Counted from the stretch's first letter, positions 33,391-43,139 are shown. The stretch is DNA of 64,000 bases from Ohtaekwangia sp036786105 (GCF_036786105.1 NZ_DAIQRQ010000002.1:1-64000), one strand, 5' to 3'. Numbers and translations are program-made. The notes: generated by a model not told the origin, from the sequence alone.

Positions 33391-35553
33391 CTATAAATTT
33401 TCCTGAATGTAATTCAACATCATGGTATATAGATGGCATTTAGTTTTAGCACCCTGAATACTGTGATGTTTATCCGGATAATAGAACGACTCGAATTGTT
33501 TGCCCGCGTTGATCAGGGCGTCCTGCAGCACGACTGAATTTTGAAAGTGCACATTGTCATCCCCTGTGCCGTGGATCAACAGGAAATTGCCTTGTAATTT
33601 ATCGGCATACGTTGTAGGTGAATTATCGTCATACCCACCGGCATTTAATTGAGGTGTCTGAAGATAACGCTCGGTATAAATCGTGTCGTAAAATCTCCAG
33701 TTCGTAACGGGCGCCACTGCTATACCCATCTTGAATGCATCGCCTCCCTTGGTCATGGCCAGTGATGACATGTAGCCTCCATAGCTCCATCCCCATATAC
33801 CGATGCGGCTGTCGTCTACATATTCCAGCGTAGCGAGAAACTTTGCGCCGGCTATAAGATCTTCCAGCTCATATTTACCAAGCTGCTTGTACGTAACCTT
33901 CTTGAATTTTTCTCCGCGGGCTCCGGTGCCACGGGAATCTATCACGGCTACTATATACCCTTTCTGTACCAGCATCTGGTGAAAGAAGAAGTGCCCACCA
34001 CCCCAGGTGTTGTTTACATTTTGTGATCCCGGTCCGCTGTATTGATACACTAACACCGGATATTGCTTACCTGCATCAAAGTTCTTTGGTTTTAACATAT
34101 AGCCATCAAGGGGCGTACCATCGGCTGCTTTCAAAGAGAAAAATTCTTTCGCTACAAAACCGTAATCGTCCAGAATCCTGGCTAACTCATCGTTGCTTTC
34201 GAGTACTTTCAGCAGTGCATTGTCTTTTGTTTTATACAGACTTACAGCAGTAGGACGCGTAGCGGTGGTATAGTAGTCGATATAAAACTGGAAACCTGTG
34301 CTCATGTTGATGTTGTGTACACCCGCAGCCTGTGATAGCTTTACCTTCTTCTTGCCATCCAGTGAGATGGAGTAGAATTGTTTTTCGAGCGGAGAAACTT
34401 CTGTGGAAGTATAATAAACGGTTTTGTTTTTCTCATCGAGGCCAACAAACTGTGCTACCTCAAAGGAGCCGCTGGTGATCTGGTGTAATAAAGTTCCTTC
34501 TATTGAGTAAAGATAAAGGTGTTTGAAGCCATCGCGTTCAGAAGTATAAATGAACTGTTTGCCATCCGCCAGGTATAAGAGATCGTCTGTAAATTCCAGA
34601 TCAATATAAGTGTTGCTCTTTTCGTTGAGTACAAGCGTAGCGGCTCCCGTGGAGGCATTGATGTGTAGTATATCAAGATTATTTTGAAGTCGGTTCAACC
34701 TGCGAACAGAAAGTGTATTGCCATTAGCTGTCCACTTTACACGCGGTATATAGATATCTTTTTCGGTGCCAATGTCAGCTTTTACCTTTTGTTGAGAAGC
34801 CAGATCGTATATCCAGATTTCTATGGTTGAATTTGCTTCACCCGCTTTTGGATATTTGAAGCGATAATCGGTAGGATATAATGTTTTGCCCCAGCGCTGC
34901 AAATTATATTCGCGCACAGCTGATTCATCAAAGCGATAATACGCCAGCTTCTTATTATCAGGTGACCAGTAAAAACCATCTACAAAGCTAAACTCTTCTT
35001 CGTATACCCAATCGGTAGTGCCGTTAATAATGTGATTGAATTTTCCATCCGTTGTTACCTGCACCTCTTGCATGTCGCTTAAGGTAACATAGTAAAGATT
35101 GTTCTCTCGTACGAAAGCGACTTTACTGCCATCGGGCGAAAAAGCTGCATAAGATTGTTTGCCGTGCGCTGACAATTGCCTGACAGTTTTAGTAGTAAGA
35201 TCGTATACAAAGTAATTGGCTGTGAACGACCGGCGGTATATATTTTCAAAGCTGGTTTGAAGCAAAAGTTTCTTTTCGTCTCCGCTGAACATGTAACCCT
35301 GGATATCAATCTGAGGCGATAATGTTGAGCCATCCACCAGTATTTCAACGGGCTTACTCGTGGTAATGTCGTACTTTACAACTTTGTTGTTCTCCAGAGT
35401 TGAATAGAATTTGCCGTCCTTCATCCAATTAATGCCGCGGACAGTTTTCTGCGGGAAGGTGTTTTTAGTAGTAAAATCTTCCACTGTAATTTGCTTCTGG
35501 GCAAATGCTGCTATGCTCGTAGCAAAAAAGACAGCGATTAGTAGTTTATTCAT
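33391..35553 (-). CDS. Dipeptidyl-peptidase IV-like serine peptidase (S9B)
   Basis: 720 residues with a signal peptide (MNKLLIAVFFATSIAAFAQ). Residues about 40-480 form an eight-bladed propeller of DPP-IV type, including DWVYEEEFSFVDGFYWSPD (the Glu-Glu that holds the substrate amino terminus). The C-terminal hydrolase domain has the nucleophile S590 in GWSYGGYM, D665 in HGTGDDNVHF and H697 in DKHHSI. Cleaves X-Pro or X-Ala dipeptides from peptide N-termini; periplasmic. Such enzymes are common in Bacteroidota that live on protein. It is divergent from the YpdA-like gene, 66 bases apart. Confidence 0.93.
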   Translation of the reverse strand: MNKLLIAVFFATSIAAFAQKQITVEDFTTKNTFPQKTVRGINWMKDGKFYSTLENNKVVKYDITTSKPVEILVDGSTLSPQIDIQGYMFSGDEKKLLLQTSFENIYRRSFTANYFVYDLTTKTVRQLSAHGKQSYAAFSPDGSKVAFVRENNLYYVTLSDMQEVQVTTDGKFNHIINGTTDWVYEEEFSFVDGFYWSPDNKKLAYYRFDESAVREYNLQRWGKTLYPTDYRFKYPKAGEANSTIEIWIYDLASQQKVKADIGTEKDIYIPRVKWTANGNTLSVRRLNRLQNNLDILHINASTGAATLVLNEKSNTYIDLEFTDDLLYLADGKQFIYTSERDGFKHLYLYSIEGTLLHQITSGSFEVAQFVGLDEKNKTVYYTSTEVSPLEKQFYSISLDGKKKVKLSQAAGVHNINMSTGFQFYIDYYTTATRPTAVSLYKTKDNALLKVLESNDELARILDDYGFVAKEFFSLKAADGTPLDGYMLKPKNFDAGKQYPVLVYQYSGPGSQNVNNTWGGGHFFFHQMLVQKGYIVAVIDSRGTGARGEKFKKVTYKQLGKYELEDLIAGAKFLATLEYVDDSRIGIWGWSYGGYMSSLAMTKGGDAFKMGIAVAPVTNWRFYDTIYTERYLQTPQLNAGGYDDNSPTTYADKLQGNFLLIHGTGDDNVHFQNSVVLQDALINAGKQFESFYYPDKHHSIQGAKTKCHLYTMMLNYIQENL

Positions 35554-35619
35554 ATCAAGTTTAGGTTATCGATCCAAATTTTTAAGAATATTGTTGAATT
35601 ATCAAATTGATTTATAAGA

Positions 35620-36600
35620 ATGGAGCTGTTTGATGTAATTATAGTCGGTGCCGGCCCTATTGGCCTGGCCTGCGGTATTGAAGCGCAAAAGGTGGGACTA
35701 AAGTATACTATTCTGGAGAAGGGTTGCCTCACCCATTCGCTATATAACTACCCACTGAACATGACATTCTTCTCTACTTCCGAGCGACTCGAAATAGGAG
35801 AGGTTCCATTCATATCGCATCAGCCTAAACCCAATCGATTTGAAGCACTTGAATACTACCGCAGAGTTTGCACTTCGTGGAAATTGGATTTAAAACTTTA
35901 TGAAAAGGTAACGATGATCACTTCAACGGATGGTGTACATGATGTTACTACCGTAAAAAGCCAGTATAGATCGAAAGCTGTTATTCTGGCGTTGGGCTTC
36001 TATGACCTGCCATACCTGTTAAACGTGCCCGGAGAAAATCTGCCGAAAGTGAAGCATTACTATGATGAACCGCATCCATACTTCGGGCAGAAGATCGTGG
36101 TGATCGGTGCTGCCAACTCGGCTGTAGATGTGGCGCTTGAAACATGGCGCAAGGGAGCGGAGGTTACAATGGTAATTCGTGAAGGCGGTATTCGCGATAG
36201 CGTAAAGTATTGGGTGAAGCCTGATATAGAGAATCGCATTCAGGAAGGATCGATCAAAGCTTACTTTCATTCGGAGGTAATCAAAATTACGCCCGACACG
36301 GTGGAGATAAAAACCCCGGATGGCAACAAAACACTGGAGAATAACTTTGTGCTGGCGATGACGGGCTACCAGCCACCGTTTGAATTTATGGAAGCCTGCG
36401 GCATCCGTTTTCATAACGATGAGTTTCATACACCGGTATATAACGAGCATACGATGGAAACGAACGTTGCCGGTATATATCTGGCAGGTGTGGTATGCGG
36501 AGGACTAAAAACCAATAAGTGGTTTATTGAAAATTCGCGTGTACATGCAACCATGATTATAGAAGACCTCAATAGGAAATTCCAGCTAAGGTCAAAATAG
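35620..36600 (+). CDS. ypdA: YpdA-like FAD/NAD(P)-dependent oxidoreductase (putative bacillithiol disulfide reductase)
   Basis: 326 residues. FAD-binding GAGPIGLACG at 11-20, EKGCLTHSLYNYPLNMTFFSTSERLEIG, a stretch typical of YpdA/Bdr proteins, a second dinucleotide site IVVIGAANSAVDVALE near 162, and the C-terminal FAD loop NVAGIYLAGVVCGG. There is no CxxC redox pair, in keeping with YpdA rather than thioredoxin reductase. In Firmicutes YpdA reduces bacillithiol disulfide. No bacillithiol biosynthesis gene is in the window, so the substrate is inferred. Confidence 0.85.
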   Translation: MELFDVIIVGAGPIGLACGIEAQKVGLKYTILEKGCLTHSLYNYPLNMTFFSTSERLEIGEVPFISHQPKPNRFEALEYYRRVCTSWKLDLKLYEKVTMITSTDGVHDVTTVKSQYRSKAVILALGFYDLPYLLNVPGENLPKVKHYYDEPHPYFGQKIVVIGAANSAVDVALETWRKGAEVTMVIREGGIRDSVKYWVKPDIENRIQEGSIKAYFHSEVIKITPDTVEIKTPDGNKTLENNFVLAMTGYQPPFEFMEACGIRFHNDEFHTPVYNEHTMETNVAGIYLAGVVCGGLKTNKWFIENSRVHATMIIEDLNRKFQLRSK

Positions 36601-36626
36601 AAAAATGCTTCCCCCGGAAGGGAAGC
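36601..36626 (-). terminator. Terminator of the 187-residue lipoprotein gene
   Basis: GCTTCCC (36607-36613) pairs with GGGAAGC (36620-36626), loop CCGGAA; on the minus strand the stem is followed by ATTTTT. Confidence 0.7.
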
Positions 36627-36674
36627 ACCACCTGTAAAACCAACTATATACCAGTATTGGTAATTATCTTGACA

Positions 36675-37238
36675 TCAAAGTGTATTCGCCTGAATAGCAA
36701 CATCCAGTGTTACACTCATAACGAATGATACGGGTGTTTGCGAAAGTGTTCCCGTCAGGTAAACTTTTACAGCCTTTTTGTCTTTCAACATCGATTCAAC
36801 TTTGGCTACATCGCTGGCCGGTATGGTAAGTTCGAAAACGGTTCCCGCGGTATAGGCTGCTTTCAGATCGAGGTTGGTGATGGTTGCAGAAACATTTGAA
36901 GTTGATCCAGCCTCATCACCAAAAGCCAGTATACCATTGAAGATGGTTGAGAAATCTCCGGTATAGGAAGATATAGTATAATTAATCTTTTTTACTTCAA
37001 AACCTTTGATCTTGTCTTTATAGCGTTCTATTTCAGAATCGGTGGTAGCGTCCAGCACAATTTCCTGCTCGTACGGAACGTCTTTACCGCTGCTGGTTTC
37101 AGAAACAGCAATATTCTGGTCTAGTGTTCTGTTGAAAGTAACATCATCTGCTTTGTCGAACAGATTGCATGAAGTGAACAACGTTGCTGTCAGAAACAGC
37201 AGGGCCAGTGATAGCGATCTTAGCGTTAGGATTTTCAT
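36675..37238 (-). CDS. Lipoprotein of unknown function
   Basis: 187 residues. Signal peptide with lipobox LFTSC (Cys24) followed by N, so an outer- or inner-membrane lipoprotein. The mature part alternates short beta strands (VKKINYTISSYTGDF, SATITNLDLKAAYTAGTVFELTIP) and ends VSFVMSVTLDVAIQANTL, suggesting an all-beta sandwich. No motif I recognise. It lies downstream of the orphan response regulator on the same strand (gap 121 bases) and has its own terminator. Confidence 0.7.
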   Translation of the reverse strand: MKILTLRSLSLALLFLTATLFTSCNLFDKADDVTFNRTLDQNIAVSETSSGKDVPYEQEIVLDATTDSEIERYKDKIKGFEVKKINYTISSYTGDFSTIFNGILAFGDEAGSTSNVSATITNLDLKAAYTAGTVFELTIPASDVAKVESMLKDKKAVKVYLTGTLSQTPVSFVMSVTLDVAIQANTL

Positions 37239-37359
37239 GGGGGTAGAATATTTACGTAAAGCTAAGCGATTTTATAAAGCTATGCACAGCCGGAAAACAA
37301 ATCAACTCCACAATCATGTGGGGCATGTTGCACGAGGCGGTTTTGATAGTAGAAAAGTA

Positions 37360-37995
37360 CTAAATCTCTCCGCGCAACGATTTGGAAATAACTTCTGCCT
37401 TGCCGTGCACGTGAAGTTTGCGATAGATATTTTTGATATGAAAGCGCACCGTTTCTATGCTGATATCCATGCGATCGGCAATCAATTTATAACTCAGGCC
37501 ATCTACCAAACCAATCACGATCTCTTTCTCTTTTGCGGAAAGAGGCGACTGTGGTTCTTTCTTTTTGGCATTGCTCTGGCTGAAATGTTCAATCACTTTC
37601 CTGGCAATCTGTGGCGACATGGGTGAGCCGCCTTTGGAAAGTAATTCGATGCCTTCTTTGATTTCCTCCAGCGGAGTATTCTTTAGCAGATATCCGGTGG
37701 CACCGGCACACAATGAATCGAAGATGCGCCTGGAATCATTGTATACCGAAAACACAATGATATCTACATCACTATATTTCTCTTTGATGAGCTTAATGCC
37801 TTCGATACCCGACATACCGGGCAGGCCAAGATCCATGATCAACACATTGGGAATATTAACGGATGTTATATTCTTTAGAAACTCTTCCACTGAACCGTAA
37901 GAATATTCGCAGGCAAAGTTTTCCTGCCGGTTCAAAAAGGTTTGAACACCCTTGCGGATTTCTTCATCATCTTCAATAATGCCTATCAGGATCAT
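37360..37995 (-). CDS. NarL/LuxR-type response regulator, orphan
   Basis: 211 residues. Receiver domain with the acidic pair D9/D10, phospho-acceptor D55 in LIMDLGLPGMSG, and K105 in YLLKNTPLEE. The LuxR-type helix-turn-helix is LSAKEKEIVIGLVDGLSYKLIADRMDISIETVRFHIKNIYRKLHVHGKAEV near 150-205. All key residues are present. There is no histidine kinase gene within the window, so its partner is elsewhere. Lies 64 bases downstream of the lipid kinase gene on the same strand. Confidence 0.92.
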   Translation of the reverse strand: MILIGIIEDDEEIRKGVQTFLNRQENFACEYSYGSVEEFLKNITSVNIPNVLIMDLGLPGMSGIEGIKLIKEKYSDVDIIVFSVYNDSRRIFDSLCAGATGYLLKNTPLEEIKEGIELLSKGGSPMSPQIARKVIEHFSQSNAKKKEPQSPLSAKEKEIVIGLVDGLSYKLIADRMDISIETVRFHIKNIYRKLHVHGKAEVISKSLRGEI

Positions 37996-38059
37996 AGTGC
38001 AAAATAATCAAAGGAGATGGTATTCATAAGGAAAGCGCGACCCATAAAGATGGGGGAGT

Positions 38060-38995
38060 TTATTTCAGTAAATGATCTGTGCGGGGAACGAGAAAACGAA
38101 GCTTATGCGAAGTTATGCGAATGGTTGCCGGAAGTTTACCGAGCAGTTCTCCGTCTGCTTCAATAAGACAATCACTTTCGGAAGTTAGTGTAACGAATGT
38201 TGCTTTCTTATACCACACTTCCGGAATGTTGATGTGCTTACCTTGCTTCAGTGGTATAGAGTTTCGGACAAAATCAAGCACCGATACATTTCCGCATATA
38301 AAAGCTTCCAGTATGCCATCGTTCAATATCGCATCAGGGGCTACACATAATCCGTGGCCGTAATACTTGCCATTGCCAAATGCCATCGTGCGCAGTTTAC
38401 CCTGCCACTCCCAGTCGTCAGCTTTTGCAGTAACCACCATAGGGCTATAAGTGAGAAAGGTTCTTAAGATAGAAAGGAAGTATGTAACTGCCGAACCCAA
38501 CGATCGCCCGCTGTCAAGCACACGCTTTACTACTTCAGGTCCCATACCGAGGTCTGCTACATTGATAAAGTAACGATGCCCTGATCCTTCAGAAGTGGTG
38601 TAATGTACCTCACCCACATCAATCTCCCGCGTATTGAAATCCTTTAACAGCGCTAATAATTTTGCGGCGTTTGACGGTATATCTATACTTCGTGCAAAAT
38701 CGTTTCCCGTACCAACAGGCACCACGGCAATAGCCGGCAGATGTTTTACATTTTCTCGTCCCGCCAGCATACCGTTTACAACCTGGTGCAAGGTGCCATC
38801 ACCACCAGCAGCTATAATCACATCATATAACTTGTCGGTTGCTTTTGATGCCAGCGAAAAAGCATCATGACGCGAACGCGTCTCAAACAGATCTACCGTA
38901 TAAACCGACCGTAATACAGGCAAAACCTTGCGGCAAAAAAATCTCTTGTCGAGTGCTATACCATTCAGAATAATCGCTAGCCGCAACGGTTTCAC
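38060..38995 (-). CDS. Diacylglycerol/sphingosine kinase-family lipid kinase (YegS/DagK fold)
   Basis: 311 residues. N-terminal nucleotide-binding domain with GGDGTLHQVVNGM at 64-76 and VPVGTGNDFARS at 92-103, the two family signatures. The C-terminal beta-sandwich includes INVADLGMGPEVVKRV and TLTSESDCLIEADGELLGKLPATI with the metal-site DGE. Phosphorylates a lipid such as diacylglycerol; the substrate is not determined. It starts 9 bases after the upstream TPR gene ends and is probably co-transcribed with it. Confidence 0.9.
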   Translation of the reverse strand: MKPLRLAIILNGIALDKRFFCRKVLPVLRSVYTVDLFETRSRHDAFSLASKATDKLYDVIIAAGGDGTLHQVVNGMLAGRENVKHLPAIAVVPVGTGNDFARSIDIPSNAAKLLALLKDFNTREIDVGEVHYTTSEGSGHRYFINVADLGMGPEVVKRVLDSGRSLGSAVTYFLSILRTFLTYSPMVVTAKADDWEWQGKLRTMAFGNGKYYGHGLCVAPDAILNDGILEAFICGNVSVLDFVRNSIPLKQGKHINIPEVWYKKATFVTLTSESDCLIEADGELLGKLPATIRITSHKLRFLVPRTDHLLK

Positions 38996-39004
38996 AAACA
39001 GAAG

Positions 39005-40111
39005 TTACTTGCAGTTCTTTTTGATGAGTGCTTTTGCTTCTGTAGAGCCCAGCTCTTCTGCGTGTTTAAAATCGAGGCACGCATCGTATTTGTTGTTCAT
39101 ACTGATTTTTACCAAACCACGCTGAAAGTAAGTTTCAGGATCGCTTGGGTATAGCTCGATGGAGGAGGAATAATCTTCTACAGCGCCGGCATAGTCTTCC
39201 TTCTCTGTTTTGCTCAGGGCACGGTTATCGTAATATACCGGGTTGGTATCATCAAGCTCGATGGCTTTTGTATAATCGGCTATGGCGCCATCGTGATCTT
39301 CGAGATTATACTTTACTACACCGCGAAGGTTAAACGTTTCGGGGTCGGTAGCATTCAACTCAATGGCTTTTGAATAATCTTCCAGCGCTCCTTTAAAATC
39401 CTGTTTGGCATTTTTGGCCAGCGCGCGATTCTCAAACTTCAATGGATCTTTTGGATCAAGTTTTAAAGCTTCGTTGTAGTCTGCAATAGCAAGGTCAAGA
39501 TTGCCCGTGTTGTAGTAGGCTACACCGCGATAGTTATATAGTCCAGCATCCGTCTTATCCATTTCGATGGCCTTGGTATAATCATCAATAGCGCTGATAA
39601 ATTCACCAAGCTCAGCTTTCACCACACCGCGATTGAAGTATTTGTCGGAATCAGCTGGGCCGAGTTCCAGTGCTTTTGAAAAATCGAAGTATGCACCTTG
39701 CAGGTCTTCAATATTATACTTGGCAAGGCCACGGTTGCTATAGGCATCAGCAAATTTGCTGTTGAACTTAATTGCTTTATCGAAGTCTGTAATGGCAGCT
39801 TCATCATCGCCAAGGGCCATCTTGGCTTCACCGCGATTGTTGAGTGCATCGGCAAAGGTGGAGTCAATGTCCAGTGCAGCATTGTAATCGCCAATGGCAC
39901 CATAGAAGTCTTCCAGCTCCATGCGTGCTTGCCCACGAAGATTGAGCGCCAGCTTGTTTTTCGGATTACTATCAATGATTTTGGTGAGGTCTGCTTTTGC
40001 TCCTTTAAAGTCACTAGCCTGAATTTTCTTTTTAGCACTTTCAAGTTGTGCGTCCTGGGCGTACGATACGAGAGCGAAGAAGATCAAAAAAATGAATGCA
40101 AATGGTTTCAT
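39005..40111 (-). CDS. Exported tetratricopeptide-repeat protein
   Basis: 368 residues with a signal peptide ending in SYAQ. The rest is about ten TPR units of 34 residues with near-perfect spacing, for example A..NRGEAKMALGDDEAAITDFDKAI and YFNRGVVKAELGEFISAIDDYTKAI. Each unit shows the W/L-G-Y-A-F-A-P style of TPRs. Periplasmic or surface protein-protein scaffold; partners unknown. Upstream of and close to the lipid kinase gene. Confidence 0.88.
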   Translation of the reverse strand: MKPFAFIFLIFFALVSYAQDAQLESAKKKIQASDFKGAKADLTKIIDSNPKNKLALNLRGQARMELEDFYGAIGDYNAALDIDSTFADALNNRGEAKMALGDDEAAITDFDKAIKFNSKFADAYSNRGLAKYNIEDLQGAYFDFSKALELGPADSDKYFNRGVVKAELGEFISAIDDYTKAIEMDKTDAGLYNYRGVAYYNTGNLDLAIADYNEALKLDPKDPLKFENRALAKNAKQDFKGALEDYSKAIELNATDPETFNLRGVVKYNLEDHDGAIADYTKAIELDDTNPVYYDNRALSKTEKEDYAGAVEDYSSSIELYPSDPETYFQRGLVKISMNNKYDACLDFKHAEELGSTEAKALIKKNCK

Positions 40112-40283
40112 GCCGGAGTTTTAAAAATCATGGCCAATTTAAACATAAAAACGAAGCAGCACGATCTATATTTCCACGTTCGTCCGGTAAATCCTGGTAA
40201 TGTGATCTGTGGTTTTACCATTCATCCTGTTTTAGAAAAGGTAGTTCGGTTCTTTCTGCTATTTTCACATTAAAAGCTTTTTT

Positions 40284-41393
40284 ATGAGGAGATACTTTGT
40301 TTTTATAATGGTGGCCTGGAGTGGTATAGTTTCATGCCGTGCCCAGGAGAAGCCGCTTGATATGAAAATGGATTTTGAAGAGTATGATCCGCCATCAACG
40401 CTTATTGTACCGGAGCATCATGTAACACGCGCCAAGTTTCCTTTCATTGACGTGCACAATCACCAGTTCAATATGCCTACACAGGACCTGAATGCGTTGT
40501 TGAAAGAAATGGATAAGCTCAACATGATGGTGATGGTAAACCTGAGCGGCCGTGGCAGAGGCAGCACCGAGCACTTGGATAAATCGCTGGAGAATGTAAA
40601 GAAAACCAACCCGAAAAGACTGGTGGTATTTACGAATATGGATTTTGCAGCGATCGATGATCCGGAATGGCAGGGCCGTATGCTGAAGCAACTGGAAGAC
40701 GATGTGAAGAAAGGTGCCAGTGGATTGAAGATATATAAGAACCTCGGCATGTTTACGTTCGATAGCAAGGGGAGGCGAGTGCATATTGATGATCCGCGCA
40801 TCGATCCTATCTGGGAGAAGTGTGGCGAGCTGGGTATACCGGTATTGATTCATGCAGCCGATCCCAAACAGTTCTGGCAGCCGATCGATAAAAACAACGA
40901 GCGCTGGCTGGAACTAAAGCTTCATCCGGGAAGAAGACATGACACGGATACGGTTTCGTGGGAAACGATCATCGCGGAACAGCATAATATTTTCAGAAAA
41001 CATCCGAAGACTAAATTTATCAATGCACACCTCGGCTGGTATGGAAGTGACCTGAAGAAGCTGGGAGAGCTGCTGGATAAATATCCAAATATGTATACCG
41101 AGATCGGTGCTGTTATAGCCGAGCTGGGTCGTCAGCCACGGGCTGCAAAAACATTCTTAACCAGGTATCAGGATCGTGTATTGTTCGGCAAGGATTCGTG
41201 GGTGCCGGAAGAATATGAAACGTACTTCCGTGTATTGGAAACTGCTGACGAGTATTTCCCTTATCATAAACGTTACCATGCCTACTGGCGGATGTATGGA
41301 CTTGATTTGCCAGACGATATTTTGAAAAAGATATACTATAAAAACGCACTGCGCATCATTCCAAACATTGATGCAAGTCAGTTTCCCAAATAA
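40284..41393 (+). CDS. Exported amidohydrolase-family (TIM-barrel) metal-dependent hydrolase
   Basis: 369 residues. N-terminal export signal MRRYFVFIMVAWSGIVSCRAQ (could also be a lipobox at C18). PF04909-type amidohydrolase: first metal motif FIDVHNHQF (H58, H60), a mid-chain PVLIHAADPKQFW, INAHLGWYG, and the C-terminal YQDRVLFGKDSW with the metal Asp. Substrate unknown. It is flanked by divergent and convergent genes, so it forms a single transcription unit. Confidence 0.85.
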   Translation: MRRYFVFIMVAWSGIVSCRAQEKPLDMKMDFEEYDPPSTLIVPEHHVTRAKFPFIDVHNHQFNMPTQDLNALLKEMDKLNMMVMVNLSGRGRGSTEHLDKSLENVKKTNPKRLVVFTNMDFAAIDDPEWQGRMLKQLEDDVKKGASGLKIYKNLGMFTFDSKGRRVHIDDPRIDPIWEKCGELGIPVLIHAADPKQFWQPIDKNNERWLELKLHPGRRHDTDTVSWETIIAEQHNIFRKHPKTKFINAHLGWYGSDLKKLGELLDKYPNMYTEIGAVIAELGRQPRAAKTFLTRYQDRVLFGKDSWVPEEYETYFRVLETADEYFPYHKRYHAYWRMYGLDLPDDILKKIYYKNALRIIPNIDASQFPK

Positions 41394-41401
41394 TACAAAT
41401 G

Positions 41402-41435
41402 CGCTGTCAGGGTATATATCTGCACCTTGACAGCG
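41402..41435. terminator. Terminator between the amidohydrolase gene and the convergent lipoprotein gene
   Basis: CGCTGTCAGGG (41402-41412) and CCTTGACAGCG (41425-41435) form an 11-bp stem with one G-U pair and a 12-base loop, followed by ATATTTTA. Confidence 0.65.
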
Positions 41436-41450
41436 ATATTTTACCAGTAG

Positions 41451-42203
41451 TTATTCCGTTGTTTTGTCTTTTGATTTGGAAGACGCACTACCGCCAAACC
41501 GAAAGCCCAGGCCTGTGCCCAATTGGAACGAGCGATACTCAAAATATACATCCGGACTTGCCACGATTGTAGCGCCTACCTGAAACGTAAAGAAGAGGTG
41601 GTTATTCGCCAGGTTAACACGACCCATTACGGCTGGCTCCACAAATACTTTTGCGGATGAATTTACATTGGTAACAACAATTCCGGTAACATCGTCCTTG
41701 AATTGATAAAAGTTAACTACCGAGAATCGCGGGATGAACGACACGTGCATTACTTTCTTGTTGATACCAAAGGCAGGCTGCACAAAAAAACGTTCATATT
41801 TTCCCGTAGCCTGCGAGGTACCCCCTGAAAAAAAACTATAGTCGGCATAACTGGAGGCTTCACCTTTTCCATAACCACCAAAAATTTCGTAGCACCAGAT
41901 GCCATCATTTTCATAATAGCCAATGCCACCTTCCAGGAATTTGTGTTTGTGATAATCGTCTGTATTGTTGTTACTACTGCTGGTTGTAGCAGAGCGATCT
42001 TCAAAAGAATAATTGGTCATTACACCAATGTGGTTGGAAACGGATAACGCTCCCTGCAGATCAAGGCCATTGCCAATTTGCATAGAGCCTTGAAACTCTC
42101 CACCTTTCGTGAACAAAGGTGAGTTGCGCAGGTTGGGTACATAAACCGGTGCACAAGAGGAAGCGATCAAAATAACACAGAGGGGGAGTAAATATTTTTG
42201 CAT
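41451..42203 (-). CDS. Lipoprotein with outer-membrane beta-barrel-like body
   Basis: 250 residues. Lipobox ASSC (Cys17) followed by APVYVPNLRNSPLFTKGGEFQGSMQIG. The mature chain has many alternating aromatic/Gly strands (GVMTNYSFEDRS, GGIGYYENDGIWCYEIFGGYGKGE, YERFFVQPAFGINKK, GLGFRFGG), the look of an eight-stranded beta-barrel. This lipidated barrel-like family is common in Bacteroidota with unknown role. It diverges from the nitroreductase gene, 41 bases apart. Confidence 0.7.
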   Translation of the reverse strand: MQKYLLPLCVILIASSCAPVYVPNLRNSPLFTKGGEFQGSMQIGNGLDLQGALSVSNHIGVMTNYSFEDRSATTSSSNNNTDDYHKHKFLEGGIGYYENDGIWCYEIFGGYGKGEASSYADYSFFSGGTSQATGKYERFFVQPAFGINKKVMHVSFIPRFSVVNFYQFKDDVTGIVVTNVNSSAKVFVEPAVMGRVNLANNHLFFTFQVGATIVASPDVYFEYRSFQLGTGLGFRFGGSASSKSKDKTTE

Positions 42204-42244
42204 GCTTGATTGTTTAGTATTCTAAATTTAAAAAAACTTGCACA

Positions 42245-42844
42245 ATGAAGATAGATGCTACAAAAGTTGAGCTGGTAAACAGCCTTATTCGTAACCGGCG
42301 TTCTGTTTACCAGCAACATTATACAGGTGAGAGGGTAGATGATGAAATTGTTACACAGATGCTGGAAAATGCGCGATGGGCTCCTACACACAAGCTCACA
42401 GAGCCCTGGCAGTTTGTTGTATTTACCGGTGAGGGTTTAAGGAAGTTAGGTGAAGCCCAGGCAACAGTATATAAGAAAGTAACAGAAGCCGATGGCACAT
42501 TCAAGGAAGAGCGCTATCAAAACCTGCTCACTAAAACAACACTGTCATCGCATATCATTGCTGTTGGAATGAAGCGCGATGACAAAAAATCAATACCTGA
42601 AGTGGAAGAGATAGGTGCTGTATTTTGTGCGGTTGAAAACATGTATCTCACCGCAGCAGCGTATGGTATAGGCTGTTACCTGAGCACTGGAGGTATAACT
42701 TACTTTGAAGCAGCAAAAGAGTTATTCGGCCTTGGTGATGATGATAAGCTTCTGGGTTTCCTGCACATCGGTATACCGAAAGCAGCTATACCCGATAGTA
42801 AACGTAAACCCATTGAAGATAAATCTGTGTGGGTAAGAGGTTAG
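42245..42844 (+). CDS. Nitroreductase-family FMN oxidoreductase
   Basis: 199 residues. IRNRRSVYQQHYTGERVDDEIVTQMLENARWAPTHKLTEPWQFVVFTGEGL is the FMN-binding opening of the nitroreductase fold; AVENMYLTAAAYGIGCYLSTGG forms the second helical block. C-terminal LLGFLHIGIPKAA is typical of the YdjA/NfnB type. NAD(P)H-dependent reduction of nitro compounds, quinones or flavin; physiological substrate unknown. A degenerate repeat begins directly after the stop. Confidence 0.88.
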   Translation: MKIDATKVELVNSLIRNRRSVYQQHYTGERVDDEIVTQMLENARWAPTHKLTEPWQFVVFTGEGLRKLGEAQATVYKKVTEADGTFKEERYQNLLTKTTLSSHIIAVGMKRDDKKSIPEVEEIGAVFCAVENMYLTAAAYGIGCYLSTGGITYFEAAKELFGLGDDDKLLGFLHIGIPKAAIPDSKRKPIEDKSVWVRG

Positions 42845-42953
42845 CCCACTGGCTTCTGGCTGCAAGCCGCTGGATGTGCATCTATATCTTCGGACTTTCC
42901 GTCTTCCGGGCTCTTGCAATTGATTTGTTCAAAAGTTTTCTGTGCAATTCTGT

Positions 42954-42970
42954 TCCCGATACTATCGGGA
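42954..42970. repeat. 17-base palindrome TCCCGATAC...
   Basis: TCCCGATA, central C, TATCGGGA: 8-bp perfect arms. Similar 'CCCGATA-TATCGGG' palindromes are, as I recall, dispersed in Bacteroidota genomes. Confidence 0.5.
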
Positions 42971-43139
42971 TGGAGGCTGCATCCAGTTCAACATTCAACT
43001 GATAACAATAACGATTTCTGCTGGGTATTAACGCACACCACAGTAGGCGATAAGTTGATTCACCATTTTCAGTGTATTAAAATGCGTTAATGTATCACCC
43101 TATATAAACTATTATATCAGCCAGAGCCTCTCAAGTTGA

